A stretch of 64,000 nt of DNA, taken from contig CANQBX010000005.1 in the NCBI GenBank assembly GCA_947589095.1, positions 21,712 through 85,711 on the forward strand, read 5' to 3'. A program made the translations under genes and the position numbers. This DNA is from an uncultured Lachnospiraceae bacterium. GTDB taxonomy: Bacteria > Bacillota > Clostridia > Lachnospirales > Lachnospiraceae. Below, in pieces: positions 41,673 to 50,913 of this stretch. Position 1 is the stretch's first letter, and every line of letters starts with the position of its first letter. The notes under the pieces were generated by a model. The model did no database searches. It had not been told where the DNA came from and saw only the letters and a list, made by a program, of their open reading frames with translations.

Positions 41673-43406
41673 GTGAAGAAAAAAAGCCTAAGAGCAGATA
41701 AAGAGATTCGGAGCGATGAATCGCGGGAAGTGCCGATGACGGCGCTTCCCGCCGCTTTCCTTGCGCGGATGCGGGAACTTCTGGGGGATGAATACGAAGC
41801 GTTTGTAAGAAGCTACGAGCAGCCCAGGACGCAGGGGCTGAGGCTGAATCCGCTGAAGGTGGATCTGTCAGGATCAGTATCAGCTGGTGGTGAGTACTGT
41901 GTAAGTGACATAGAAAAGGCGGCTGTGACTGCAGCGCTTGCCGAAGGTTCAGATGGAACGGAAAAGCAGATGCACACGGCTGAGAGGTTGTGTAATTCAA
42001 AAAAGCTATGCGATGCAGAGGAAACAGATGCCGCGGGGAAACCATGTGCCGCAGATAGGACAGACATTACACAGCGCCTGACCGAAATGTTCGGTTTAAG
42101 AAAGATCCCCTGGGCGCGGGACGGTTATTATTATGACGCGGAAACGCGGCCGGGCCGTCATCCCTACCATGAGGCCGGCCTTTACTATATCCAGGAGCCC
42201 AGCGCCATGGCGGTGGAGGAACTTCTGGATCCGCAGCCGGGCGAGCGGATACTGGATCTGTGCGCGGCTCCCGGCGGCAAGACGACACAGATCGCGGGCC
42301 GGATGCTGGACCGCGGACTTCTTGTCAGCAACGAGATCCATCCGGCCCGGGCAAAGATCCTTTCACAGAATGTGGAACGGATCGGCGCAGCCAACGTGGT
42401 GGTGACGAACGAGGAACCGTCGCGGCTGGCGGAGTATTTCCCGGAGTATTTCGACCGGATCCTGGTGGACGCGCCCTGTTCTGGCGAGGGAATGTTCCGC
42501 AAGGACGAGACGGCCAGGAGCGAATGGAGTCCGGATAACGTGAAACTCTGCGCCCGGCGTCAGGCGGAGATCCTCAAGCAGGCGGCGCGGATGCTGAAGC
42601 CGGGAGGCAGGCTGGTCTATTCCACCTGCACATTTGCTCCGGAGGAGGACGAGGGAACCATTCAGGGGTTCCTTGACAGGCATGGTGAGTATGCGGTTGA
42701 GCAAGTGCCGGCGTATGCAGGCCTTTCACCGGGACGGCCGGAATGGGCCGATGGCGGAACGGAAGAACTGCGGAATACATTTCGTATCTGGCCCCATAAG
42801 GCGGACGGGGAGGGACATTATGCGGCGGTTCTGAGGAAGAAGGCAGATTCTGACCGTATGGAAAAAGCGGAGAAATATAGTACGCAGTTCAGCGGCGTCG
42901 AAGGAAAAAGCAAAGTTATGCTTTCAAAGCAACCTGGTGGTATCGGGAAAGAGATATGGGACGCCTGGCGGCAATTTCGGGAAGATACATATCTGGATTT
43001 TCCGGCAGAGGTATCGGAAGAAGAGATGCGCAGGCGGATGATCCTTTACGGGGATCAACTGTATCTGCTTCCGGAAGGGATCGGGAGGCTGGACGGTTTG
43101 AGGGTTCTGCGGCCCGGACTGCATCTGGGCACTGCCAGAAAGAATCGGTTTGAGCCATCCCACGCGCTGGCGCTTTGTTCGTCTGCGCGAAACGTGATCA
43201 GGCATTATAATATGTCCGGTACCGGCAGGGAAGTATTGGCGTATCTGCGTGGAGAGTTGATCTCAGAGCCATCGCCGCAGAACGGCTGGACGCTGATGAC
43301 GGTGGATGGATTTTCCATCGGATGGGGGAAATGCGTGGACACCACGATCAAAAACCACTATCCGAAGGGACTCCGGCGTGATCTGCAGCAAACGGAAAAC
43401 GATTGA
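41673..43406 (+). CDS. RsmF-like rRNA cytosine-C5 methyltransferase with internal insertion
   Basis: An RsmB/RsmF-type (NOL1/NOP2/Sun) m5C methyltransferase acting on 16S rRNA. The SAM site is L-D-L-C-A-A-P-G-G-K-T; the two catalytic cysteines are in V-D-A-P-C-S-G-E-G-M-F and Y-S-T-C-T-F. The C-terminal third is a PUA-like RNA-binding region. The start is either the GTG at 41673 (GGGAG ten bases before) or the ATG at 41736, which matches the usual family start L-P-A-A-F-L. Bases about 41868-42066 encode some 65 residues of low-complexity sequence absent from the paralogue at 50914-52299. Confidence 0.88.
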   Translation: MKKKSLRADKEIRSDESREVPMTALPAAFLARMRELLGDEYEAFVRSYEQPRTQGLRLNPLKVDLSGSVSAGGEYCVSDIEKAAVTAALAEGSDGTEKQMHTAERLCNSKKLCDAEETDAAGKPCAADRTDITQRLTEMFGLRKIPWARDGYYYDAETRPGRHPYHEAGLYYIQEPSAMAVEELLDPQPGERILDLCAAPGGKTTQIAGRMLDRGLLVSNEIHPARAKILSQNVERIGAANVVVTNEEPSRLAEYFPEYFDRILVDAPCSGEGMFRKDETARSEWSPDNVKLCARRQAEILKQAARMLKPGGRLVYSTCTFAPEEDEGTIQGFLDRHGEYAVEQVPAYAGLSPGRPEWADGGTEELRNTFRIWPHKADGEGHYAAVLRKKADSDRMEKAEKYSTQFSGVEGKSKVMLSKQPGGIGKEIWDAWRQFREDTYLDFPAEVSEEEMRRRMILYGDQLYLLPEGIGRLDGLRVLRPGLHLGTARKNRFEPSHALALCSSARNVIRHYNMSGTGREVLAYLRGELISEPSPQNGWTLMTVDGFSIGWGKCVDTTIKNHYPKGLRRDLQQTEND

Positions 43407-43424
43407 AAAGGTACGGGAAAATTC

Positions 43425-44081
43425 ATGATAAAATGTGTTCTGTTCGATTTCGACGGCGTGATCGCCGACACGGAAGTAAGCAATTTTGAATATTACCGGA
43501 AGGCATTCCACTATTTTGGAGTCGAGCTTACGGATGAGGATATCCAAAGACTGATCGGGACTGTGGTTCCCCAATATGAGAAGGTGCTTCTGGCCAGGGC
43601 GCCGCGGCCGGTGCCCCATGAAGAGCTGGCGAAAAAGAAGGCCGAGATCGGCAATACCTATGAAAATGGAGAGCTATACCCGGCAGCGGGCGTAAAGGAA
43701 CTGATCGCCGAGCTGCGGAGGCGGGGAATAAAGACAGCCCTTGTTTCTTCCACATTTACAAAATTGATCGTAACGGCCTTAAATCGCATGGGCATGACCG
43801 ATCTGTTCGACGTTATTCTCTGCGGGGATATGTATTCCGCGGCGAAGCCGGATCCGGAAGGGTATCTCACAGCCATGCGGTATCTGAACGTCAGACCGGA
43901 GGAGTGTATCGTGGTGGAGGATTCCCCCAATGGAATCCTGTCCGGTAAGCGTTCCGGAGCTTATGTGATGGCTTATACCGGAAGTACTGTGAAGCTGGAT
44001 GTAAGTCAGGCGGACTGTCAAATCGCGTCGTTTGAGCCGGTGGGGCAGCTGGCGGATGCGATGATGAAGATCCGCGGGTGA
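43425..44081 (+). CDS. HAD-superfamily hydrolase, beta-phosphoglucomutase-like
   Basis: A 218-residue HAD hydrolase of subfamily I. Motif I is D-F-D-G-V-I-A-D-T, motif II A-L-V-S-S-T, motif III Lys in A-K-P-D-P-E-G-Y and motif IV V-E-D-S-P-N-G. The cap helices lie between residues 15 and 85. It likely dephosphorylates a sugar phosphate or similar small molecule; the exact substrate cannot be told. It starts 18 bases after the methyltransferase gene. Confidence 0.87.
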   Translation: MIKCVLFDFDGVIADTEVSNFEYYRKAFHYFGVELTDEDIQRLIGTVVPQYEKVLLARAPRPVPHEELAKKKAEIGNTYENGELYPAAGVKELIAELRRRGIKTALVSSTFTKLIVTALNRMGMTDLFDVILCGDMYSAAKPDPEGYLTAMRYLNVRPEECIVVEDSPNGILSGKRSGAYVMAYTGSTVKLDVSQADCQIASFEPVGQLADAMMKIRG

Positions 44082-44280
44082 CGCGACGAATTGACTTTGC
44101 AGGATGGCGATCGTACGCAAAAAGCGGCAACGACGTGCATATCACGGCCGGGCGCAGTATGGCTGTTTGTATTTAGCGCAGGAATGGCGCGGAATGAGAG
44201 CTTTCTGCATTGCCTAGAGTTGTATGAAAACCAGTCGGTAACCGAAAATGATACCAGGAAAGGGACAGGACAGGCACACG

Positions 44281-46335
44281 ATGAAAAACCAGGATTCTGT
44301 CCGCACGCTGAAGGGCGTCGGGGATAAATCAGGAAAATTATTCGAGAAGCTGGGCGTCAGTACCATCGACGACCTGCTGCATTACTATCCGCGGGCCTAT
44401 CATGCCTATGAGCCGCCGGTTCCGATCGGGAATCTGGTGCCGGAGCAGGTATTCGCGGTGGCCGGGATCCTGGCAAAGGACGCTTCCGTGCGCCGTTTTG
44501 CCCATATGCAGATCGTGACGGTGTCCTTAAAGGACGGGACCGGAAGCCTGCAGCTTGTGTGGTATAATATGCTGTATCTGCGCACAACGCTCCAGGCCGG
44601 AACCTTTCATATCTTCTACGGAAAAGTCGTGAAGAAGAATAACCGCCTGACCATGGAGCAGCCGGAGATCTACAGCCGTGACGCCTACGAGCAGGTCATG
44701 GCGACGATGCAGCCGGTCTACAGCCAGACGAAGGGCCTGGGAAATAAGGCTATTTCCAGGGCCGTGGCCCAGGCGCTGGACAGCCGGCAGCTGGAGCGGG
44801 AATATATGCCCGCGGCGCTCCGCCGGAAATACGAACTGGCCGAGTATAATTTCGCGATCGAGCACATCCATTTCCCAAAAGACCGGCAGGATCTGATCTT
44901 TGCCAGACGCAGGCTGGTCTTCGATGAATTCCTGCTCTTTATCCTGGCCGTGCGCAGCCTTAAGGAGAAGCGGGCCGATAAGAAGAGCGGCTGGGTCATG
45001 AAGCTGGCGCCGGAGGTACGCAGGCTGCAGGAAAGGCTGCCATACCGGCTGACCCGCGCCCAGCAGAAGGTCATGGATGAGATCGAGAAGGACTTAACCG
45101 GCGGCCAGGTAATGAACCGCCTGATCCAGGGAGACGTGGGTTCCGGCAAGACGATCATCGCCGTGCAGGCTCTTTTGCATGTGGCTTACAATGGCTGCCA
45201 GGGCGCGCTGATGGCGCCTACCGAGGTGCTGGCGAAGCAGCATTACGAAAGCATTTCCCGGCTGTTTCGTGAATACGGCATTGCCAAAACGCCAATTCTG
45301 ATCACCGGTTCCATGACCGCCAGGGAGAAGCGGATCGCGCAGGAAAAGGTGAAGAACCATGAGGCCGACATCATCATCGGCACCCATGCTCTGATCCAGG
45401 ACAAGGTGGTCTACGACAATCTGGCCCTGGTCATCACCGATGAGCAGCACCGTTTCGGCGTCGGACAGCGGGAGATGCTGGGCGGCAAGGGCCGCGAGCC
45501 CCACGTCCTCGTCATGAGCGCCACGCCGATCCCCAGGACGCTGGCGATCATCCTTTACGGCGATCTGGACATCTCCGTCATCGACGAACTGCCTGCGAAC
45601 CGTCTGCCCATCAAGAACTGCGTCGTCGGAACCGAATACCGTCCGAAGGCCTACGCCTTTATCGCAAAGCAGATCGCCGCCGGCCGTCAGGCCTATGTGA
45701 TCTGTCCGATGGTGGAAGAAAGCGAAATGATCGACGCCGAGAATGTCCTTGACTATACGAAGAAGCTGCGGGAGGCCCTGCCGGATATTTCCATCGAGTA
45801 TCTTCACGGCAAGATGAAGGGCAAAGAGAAAAATCAGATCATGGAGCGCTTCCTGGCCGGAGAGATCCAGATCCTGGTCTCCACCACGGTCATCGAAGTC
45901 GGCGTCAATGTACCCAACGCCACCGTCATGATGATCGAGAACGCCGAACGCTTCGGCCTGGCCCAGCTCCATCAGCTCCGCGGCCGCGTCGGCCGCGGCA
46001 GATACCAGTCCTACTGCATCATGGTCAACTGCGGCGACCAGGAAGGCACCCAGAAGCGCCTCGATATCCTGAACCGCTCCAACGACGGCTTCTATATTGC
46101 CTCCGAGGACTTAAAGCTCCGCGGCCCCGGCGATATCTTCGGCCTGCGCCAGAGCGGCGATATGGAATTCCGCCTCGCCGACATCTTCACCGACGCCGAT
46201 ATTCTCAAGACTGTGTCCGAAGAAGCCGACGCGCTTCTTGCTGCCGATCCGGAACTCTGTTCCGAAGAGAATCATGAACTGAAGCGCCGTCTCAGCGAGT
46301 ACCTTACAAAGAGTTACGACAGGCTGGCGTTATAG
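44281..46335 (+). CDS. recG: ATP-dependent DNA helicase RecG
   Basis: A 684-residue RecG, the normal length, which reverses stalled replication forks and processes branched DNA. The N-terminal wedge domain opens with T-L-K-G-V-G-D-K-S-G-K and has an OB fold. Helicase motifs: G-D-V-G-S-G-K-T (I), D-E-Q-H-R-F-G-V (II), S-A-T-P-I-P-R-T (III), and V-S-T-T-V-I-E-V-G-V-N-V and Q-L-R-G-R-V-G-R-G (V-VI). ATG 44281 gives the family N-terminus; an ATG at 44248 adds 11 odd residues. The preceding 200 bases show nothing definite. Confidence 0.96.
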   Translation: MKNQDSVRTLKGVGDKSGKLFEKLGVSTIDDLLHYYPRAYHAYEPPVPIGNLVPEQVFAVAGILAKDASVRRFAHMQIVTVSLKDGTGSLQLVWYNMLYLRTTLQAGTFHIFYGKVVKKNNRLTMEQPEIYSRDAYEQVMATMQPVYSQTKGLGNKAISRAVAQALDSRQLEREYMPAALRRKYELAEYNFAIEHIHFPKDRQDLIFARRRLVFDEFLLFILAVRSLKEKRADKKSGWVMKLAPEVRRLQERLPYRLTRAQQKVMDEIEKDLTGGQVMNRLIQGDVGSGKTIIAVQALLHVAYNGCQGALMAPTEVLAKQHYESISRLFREYGIAKTPILITGSMTAREKRIAQEKVKNHEADIIIGTHALIQDKVVYDNLALVITDEQHRFGVGQREMLGGKGREPHVLVMSATPIPRTLAIILYGDLDISVIDELPANRLPIKNCVVGTEYRPKAYAFIAKQIAAGRQAYVICPMVEESEMIDAENVLDYTKKLREALPDISIEYLHGKMKGKEKNQIMERFLAGEIQILVSTTVIEVGVNVPNATVMMIENAERFGLAQLHQLRGRVGRGRYQSYCIMVNCGDQEGTQKRLDILNRSNDGFYIASEDLKLRGPGDIFGLRQSGDMEFRLADIFTDADILKTVSEEADALLAADPELCSEENHELKRRLSEYLTKSYDRLAL

Positions 46336-46805
46336 GAAGAACCCCTTTCGTTATTTCCACGTGAACCAGAGCCGGGATGTTTCCCAAGAATCCGACAGCC
46401 TTTCACATCTATTCCCGCGAAAACCAGCGCAAGGCTATGGTTCCTCTGGGACGAATTTTACGGATGGTTAGAAATTCTTAGTGAGCAGTAATTTGCGGTG
46501 CTGTGCGCCAGTGGCGCACGTTTAGCACCGACCGGAGCGAAGCGGAGAATTCCGAAAAATGGACATGTTTGAGCGAAGCGAGTTGTCCATTTTTCGGAAT
46601 GCTTTTAGCAAATTGCTGTGAGCTTAGAATTTCTTCCGTCCGGAAACCTGAGTCCCATAGGAACCATAGCCTTGCGCGTATCTTTCACGATCATATACAC
46701 CCTCCCGCATCCACAAAGAAACCGTTGCTCCGTCAATTCGAGAATCAACAGAGTAACGGTTCCTTCGCGCCTGTTACGGCATATTTTTCATTTTATCTCC
46801 GGTCA
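46336..46805. other. 470-bp gene-free gap with long inverted repeat
   Basis: No coding region between recG and the convergent spore-protein gene. It is largely occupied by the branched inverted repeat at 46427-46677. Near 46720-46800 AACCGTTGCTCC and GAGTAACGGTT face each other as another stem that would end the transcript of the spore-protein gene, read leftward. Confidence 0.6.
46427..46677. repeat. 250-bp imperfect inverted repeat enclosing two hairpins
   Basis: GCGCAAGGCTATGGTTCCTC at 46427-46446 is complementary, with one mismatch, to the stretch ending at 46677 (ATAGGAACCATAGCCTTGCGC region). Further in, AGAAATTCTTAGTGAGC and AGTAATTTGC match GCAAATTGCTGTGAGC and TTAGAATTTCT on the other arm. 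Inside lie two perfect hairpins: GGTGCT/AGCACC around GTGCGCC-AGT-GGCGCAC, and CCGAAAAATGGACA/TGTCCATTTTTCGG. It may be a MITE-like unit or a branched RNA. Confidence 0.7.
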
Positions 46806-47012
46806 TTACTTGCCAGCCATCTGCTTCTCCTGGGCCTCGATCATCTTCTTGACCATATAGCCGCCCACAGAGCCATTCTGCGCGGAAGTCAGGTTCCCGT
46901 TGTAACCGTTGGTTAACGGCACGCCGATCTCGCTGGCTACTTCCATTTTGAACTTGTCCATAGCCTCCTTGGCTTCCGGAACATTAGTCGTGTTAGAAGA
47001 TTTGCTTGACAT
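46806..47012 (-). CDS. alpha/beta-type small acid-soluble spore protein
   Basis: A 68-residue SASP that coats and protects DNA in the dormant spore. The conserved parts are M-D-K-F-K-M-E-V-A-S-E-I-G-V, holding the GPR protease cleavage site (S-E-I-G), and N-G-Y-N-G-N-L-T-S-A-Q-N-G-S-V-G-G-Y-M-V-K-K-M-I followed by a short tail. GAAGGAGG lies nine bases before the ATG at 47012. CATAATA upstream resembles a forespore sigma-G/F -10 box, though I see no clear -35. The gene shows that the host forms spores. Confidence 0.93.
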   Translation of the reverse strand: MSSKSSNTTNVPEAKEAMDKFKMEVASEIGVPLTNGYNGNLTSAQNGSVGGYMVKKMIEAQEKQMAGK

Positions 47013-47192
47013 GATAAAACGCCTCCTTCTCATCTAACGATGTGTTTTTGTGTTACAATCCTATTATGTGTTTGACAGAAAATAATAAACTAACATATTT
47101 TTGAAAAAATACCAGTACCGCAGACCGGCAAAGCTGTGCTGCTTACAGCGATCCTATTTTCTTGTATACATGACGAAATCGGTATAAAATAC

Positions 47193-47221
47193 TTGTCGGA
47201 ATCGATTTTTCATATTATACT
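47193..47221 (+). promoter_or_regulatory. possible promoter of the rsmD-coaD operon
   Basis: TTGTCG at 47193-47198 and TATACT at 47216-47221, spacer 17. It lies in the 323-base divergent gap between the spore-protein and rsmD genes, which has no other gene. Confidence 0.45.
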
Positions 47222-47335
47222 TAAAAAGTCCCGTGCGTCGGATAGAATGCATGCGTGTTTTTCTGCGGTACGCGGACGTCTGCTATTCAGTTTACGGAAA
47301 GGAAGGAGCGCCCCTGCAGGCGGGCGGCAGCCGGA

Positions 47336-47911
47336 ATGCGTGTGATAGCCGGAACGGCCAGAAGATTACAGCTTAAAACTTTGGAGGGTCTGGACACAAG
47401 GCCGACCACCGACCGGATCAAGGAGACTCTGTTCAATATGATCCGGCAGGATGTGGTCCGGACACGTTTCCTGGACTGCTTTGCGGGCAGCGGGGCGATA
47501 GGGATCGAGGCGTTGAGCCGGGGAGCTGAGGAAGCCGTATTCATTGAGAAGAATCCGAAAGCGGCCGCCTGCATCCGGGAGAATCTGAAGACCACCCGTC
47601 TGGAAGAGCGAGGGCATATCCTGACCTGCGATATTATGGCCGGACTGCGCCGCGCGGAAGGACAGAACAAAGCGTTCGGCGTGATTTTCATGGATCCGCC
47701 GTACGATCATCAGTGGGAGCGGCAGGTTCTGGAGTACCTGAAGGACTCGCGGCTGGCGGATGAAGAGACGCGGATCATCGTGGAGGCGTCCCTGGATACA
47801 GATCTTTCCTATGCGGATCGGCTGGGATATGAGATCATCAGGGAGAAGCGGTATAAGACTAACAAGCATATTTTCTTAAGAAAACAGACAGGGCGGGAGC
47901 TTTCATTATGA
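47336..47911 (+). CDS. rsmD: 16S rRNA (guanine966-N2)-methyltransferase
   Basis: A 191-residue RsmD that methylates G966 of 16S rRNA. The family start [10 protein letters not shown] is followed by [13 protein letters not shown], the SAM-binding [12 protein letters not shown] and the catalytic D-P-P-Y. The ATG at 47336 is set by this conserved start; the ribosome binding site is weak. It overlaps coaD by four bases, a widespread pairing. Confidence 0.94.
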   Translation: MRVIAGTARRLQLKTLEGLDTRPTTDRIKETLFNMIRQDVVRTRFLDCFAGSGAIGIEALSRGAEEAVFIEKNPKAAACIRENLKTTRLEERGHILTCDIMAGLRRAEGQNKAFGVIFMDPPYDHQWERQVLEYLKDSRLADEETRIIVEASLDTDLSYADRLGYEIIREKRYKTNKHIFLRKQTGRELSL

Positions 47912-48390
47912 CAGTTGGAGTATATCCGGGCAGTTTTGATCCGGTCACATACGGACATTTCGATATTATTGAGCGCAGCTCGGCCATTATGGACCGGCTG
48001 ATCGTGGCAGTTTTGAATAATTCTTCAAAATCGCCGTTGTTTTCTGTAGAGGAACGTGTTAATATGTTAATAGATGTTACAAAGCATCTGCCCAATGTGG
48101 AGGTTAGGTCCTTTAACGGGCTTTTGGTGGATTTTGTACAGGCGAATCAGGCGAACGTTATCATCCGAGGACTGCGCGCCGTAACGGACTTTGAATATGA
48201 ACTGCAGCTTTCCCAGACCAACCGCGTGATCGCGCCGCAGGTCGATACGATATTTTTGACGACAAATTTGAAATATTCATATTTAAGTTCCAGTATTGTA
48301 AAGGAGATCGCCATGTACGGCGGCGATATCAGCGCGTTCGTCCATCCATCCATAGCTGAGAAGATACGGGCCAAATTCGCGGGGGATTAA
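47908..48390 (+). CDS. coaD: phosphopantetheine adenylyltransferase
   Basis: A 160-residue CoaD, which adds AMP to 4'-phosphopantetheine in coenzyme A synthesis. The nucleotidyltransferase motif is [22 protein letters not shown] is the substrate loop; [11 protein letters not shown] is the C-terminal signature. Length is normal. Confidence 0.96.
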   Translation: MTVGVYPGSFDPVTYGHFDIIERSSAIMDRLIVAVLNNSSKSPLFSVEERVNMLIDVTKHLPNVEVRSFNGLLVDFVQANQANVIIRGLRAVTDFEYELQLSQTNRVIAPQVDTIFLTTNLKYSYLSSSIVKEIAMYGGDISAFVHPSIAEKIRAKFAGD

Positions 48391-48415
48391 CAAAGAGAAG
48401 GGAGAGTACACAGGC

Positions 48416-49033
48416 ATGAGCAGAATCGAGCAGTTGATCGAGGAGATCGAGGAGTATATCGACGGGTGCAAACCGGCCCCGCTTTCGAATAATAAGATCC
48501 TGGTGAACCGGGAGGAGCTGGAAGAGCTTTTGGTTGAGCTTCGTCTCCGTGTACCGGATGAGATCAAGCAGTACCAGAGAGTCATCAGCAACCAGGAGGC
48601 CATCATGAATGACGCCCGCACGCAGGCGGACGCCATGCTTCAGGAGGCTAAGAGCCAGACCAACGAGATGGTGAACGACCATGAGATCACGCAGGCGGCC
48701 TATCAGGCGGCCAACCAGATCATCGACGACGCCAATGTACAGGCGCAGGCGATCCTGGATGCCGCGGTCAATGACGCCAACAACATTCGCCAGGGCGCGA
48801 TTCAGTATACGGACGACGCGCTCCGCAATCTGCAGAATATCATCGCTCACACGGTCGATACGGCCCAGAACCGTTTCGAGGCGTATATGAATTCCATGAA
48901 GAGCGCCTTCGATGTGATAACCAACAACCGCAGCGAGCTGCATCTGCCTCCGCAGCCGCAGGACGCGTCCGTTCCTACAGGCGGAGAAGGCCGGGAAGGT
49001 TCCCCAGAAAGCTATACAGAAGACATGATGTAA
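48416..49033 (+). CDS. coiled-coil protein of unknown function
   Basis: A 205-residue soluble protein. After M-S-R-I-E-Q-L-I-E-E-I-E-E-Y-I-D there is a short basic part, then a long Ala/Gln/Asn-rich helix (about residues 55-155) with heptads such as A-R-T-Q-A-D-A-M-L-Q-E-A, resembling the stalk helices of ATP-synthase b/H-type subunits, and a Pro/Gly-rich tail. Proteins of this kind follow rsmD-coaD in related clostridia and are often named ATPase-like, but no enzymatic motif is visible. Its last 59 bases overlap the convergent ylbJ-like gene. Confidence 0.7.
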   Translation: MSRIEQLIEEIEEYIDGCKPAPLSNNKILVNREELEELLVELRLRVPDEIKQYQRVISNQEAIMNDARTQADAMLQEAKSQTNEMVNDHEITQAAYQAANQIIDDANVQAQAILDAAVNDANNIRQGAIQYTDDALRNLQNIIAHTVDTAQNRFEAYMNSMKSAFDVITNNRSELHLPPQPQDASVPTGGEGREGSPESYTEDMM

Positions 49034-49985
49034 CCGTATGAAGCAGTTTCCAAGCGATATAATGCCGGATCGACAATCCGGCTTTTTTCGCGTACAGCGA
49101 GCCGCGTCCTTCTATGACGCTGCGTGTCTGGAATATCCCCGACAGACCGCCGAAGGCCGTGATCGCCGTCAGCCAGAAGCCCTGCCAATATCCGTTAAGA
49201 GTCCGGGAAACGGCCTGTATGCCGGTCGTGATCTCCGCGGCGCCCAGAAGCAGCGCTTTGAAAACGGCGGGGAGAAGCGGAAGCTGCCGTATAAAAGCGG
49301 CCAGGATGGAGAAGAGCATGATATAACCGCCGATACGAACCATAACCTCGGCCGAGCGCATCATAATGACGTCGAAAGTATCGTTGGCGTCCTGTGTCCT
49401 GCGGGGCAGCTCCTGTCCGTGATTTGGTCCGGGCAGGCCGCGCGGGGGCAGGCGGTAGAACCGCCGGGCCAGCGCGGAGAGCGGCAGAACCGGCAGATAG
49501 AGGCATATCATGACCAGGCCGGCGGGAATACCGGCGCAGAGATTGGCGGCCAGATAGCCCAGTACGAACATGGGACTCGGGTGGTTGCTGACGGCGAGAA
49601 GGTATTCGGCTTCTTCCGGCGCGATCCTTCCCTGTTCCAGAAATTCCGCGCAGGTCTTGGCTCCCATGGGATAGCCGCAGAGCAGGCCGGAAACCAGCAC
49701 ATAGCCGCCGGCGTCGGAGAGTGCGAACATATGTTTAAGGATCGGGCGCAGCGGCGCCATGAGCAGAGGCAGTCCTCCGGCGGACACGATCACATTGGAG
49801 CAGATCATGAACGGGAGAAGCGTCGGCAGCACGGTATCGGACCACAGCAGAAGGCCGTTTCTGGCGCCGGAAAGGGCCGCAGCCGGATCGGAGAGCAGCA
49901 GAAAAAGGATGAGAACGGACAGGACGCCTGCGATGGGGGGACGCGGCGCGGCGCTGCCTCTGGATAAAGCGGCGGAATGTTCCAT
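48975..49985 (-). CDS. YlbJ-like sporulation integral membrane protein
   Basis: A 336-residue polytopic protein of the nucleoside-recognition (Gate) family. The first Gate repeat has W-S-D-T-V-L-P-T-L-L-P-F-M-I-C-S-N-V, then V-S-G-L-L-C-G-Y-P-M-G-A-K-T, S-N-H-P-S-P-M-F-V-L-G-Y and, in the second half, G-G-Y-I-M-L-F-S-I-L. YlbJ of Bacillus is needed for spore cortex formation. Its place next to rsmD-coaD matches the usual clostridial arrangement. The start at 49985 is tentative since no strong site precedes it. Confidence 0.85.
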   Translation of the reverse strand: MEHSAALSRGSAAPRPPIAGVLSVLILFLLLSDPAAALSGARNGLLLWSDTVLPTLLPFMICSNVIVSAGGLPLLMAPLRPILKHMFALSDAGGYVLVSGLLCGYPMGAKTCAEFLEQGRIAPEEAEYLLAVSNHPSPMFVLGYLAANLCAGIPAGLVMICLYLPVLPLSALARRFYRLPPRGLPGPNHGQELPRRTQDANDTFDVIMMRSAEVMVRIGGYIMLFSILAAFIRQLPLLPAVFKALLLGAAEITTGIQAVSRTLNGYWQGFWLTAITAFGGLSGIFQTRSVIEGRGSLYAKKAGLSIRHYIAWKLLHTVTSCLLYSFLGNLPGLLRL

Positions 49986-50039
49986 ATTGCACCGAATACA
50001 ATGGATTTATAGCAATGTATGAGGCGGAGAGGGACGGAT

Positions 50040-50852
50040 ATGCGGATTTTTCTGCTGACGCTTCTTGCGTTTCTGAACGTATGCCTGCGTGACTATCTGA
50101 TCGGGAATCCGGACTTTTATCAACTGGACGCCTATACCTGGGAAACGGACGAATTCAGGGCCATGGCCCTGGGAGAGGCTGCGGCGGATGCGGAGCGTCT
50201 GGACGCGGACGGCATCACGGCGGCGATGCTTCGCATGGAGTATGATCTGACGGAAGCGGCAGAGGAGGATCTGAAGCCCCCGGTCATAAATCCGGCGCTG
50301 AAGCGCCGTCCGGCGGAATACCGGAAGCTGAGGAACGCGTATGAGTCTGTCATCGCGGATCTGAGATATTTTCCCATACCGGCAAGCAGCAGCGCGGACA
50401 CGCCGGAGATTGCCTATGAAAATGACTGGCAGGACCGGCGCACCTACGGCGGAGAGCGGGGACATGAAGGCTGCGACATCATGGGCGCGAAGCTGCCGCG
50501 GGGATCCTATCCGGTCGTCAGCATCACGGACGGCGTGGTGGAGAAAGCGGGCTGGCTGGAAATGGGCGGCTGGCGGATCGGGATCCGTTCTCCCTCCGGT
50601 CTCTATCTATATTATGCCCATCTTTACGACTACGCCCGGGACTGGCAGGAAGGGGACGCGGTGCGCGCCGGGCAGCTGCTGGGCTTTATGGGCGACTCCG
50701 GCTATTCCGCGGTGCCGGGCACGGTCGGTAATTTCGAGGTCCATCTTCACATCGGCATGTATCTGCGGACGGACCATTATGAGGAGCTGAGCGTCAATCC
50801 CTACTGGCTCCTCCGCTATCTGGAAAAATACCGTCTGAAATACAACTATTGA
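50040..50852 (+). CDS. M23 family metallopeptidase (LytM domain), exported
   Basis: A 270-residue protein with an N-terminal hydrophobic signal or anchor (I-F-L-L-T-L-L-A-F-L-N-V-C-L) and a C-terminal LytM zinc-peptidase domain. Zinc ligands are in R-G-H-E-G-C-D-I-M-G and the H-L-H-I-G motif; G-D-S-G-Y-S is conserved. Such enzymes cut peptide bridges of peptidoglycan, some during sporulation. The ATG at 50040, with GGAGAGG upstream, is preferred to an ATG at 50019. Confidence 0.88.
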   Translation: MRIFLLTLLAFLNVCLRDYLIGNPDFYQLDAYTWETDEFRAMALGEAAADAERLDADGITAAMLRMEYDLTEAAEEDLKPPVINPALKRRPAEYRKLRNAYESVIADLRYFPIPASSSADTPEIAYENDWQDRRTYGGERGHEGCDIMGAKLPRGSYPVVSITDGVVEKAGWLEMGGWRIGIRSPSGLYLYYAHLYDYARDWQEGDAVRAGQLLGFMGDSGYSAVPGTVGNFEVHLHIGMYLRTDHYEELSVNPYWLLRYLEKYRLKYNY

Positions 50853-50913
50853 TTTTCAATAAAGGATAAATGTGGTATAATCTCGTTAGGATTTATTTTT
50901 ATCGGGAGATTTC

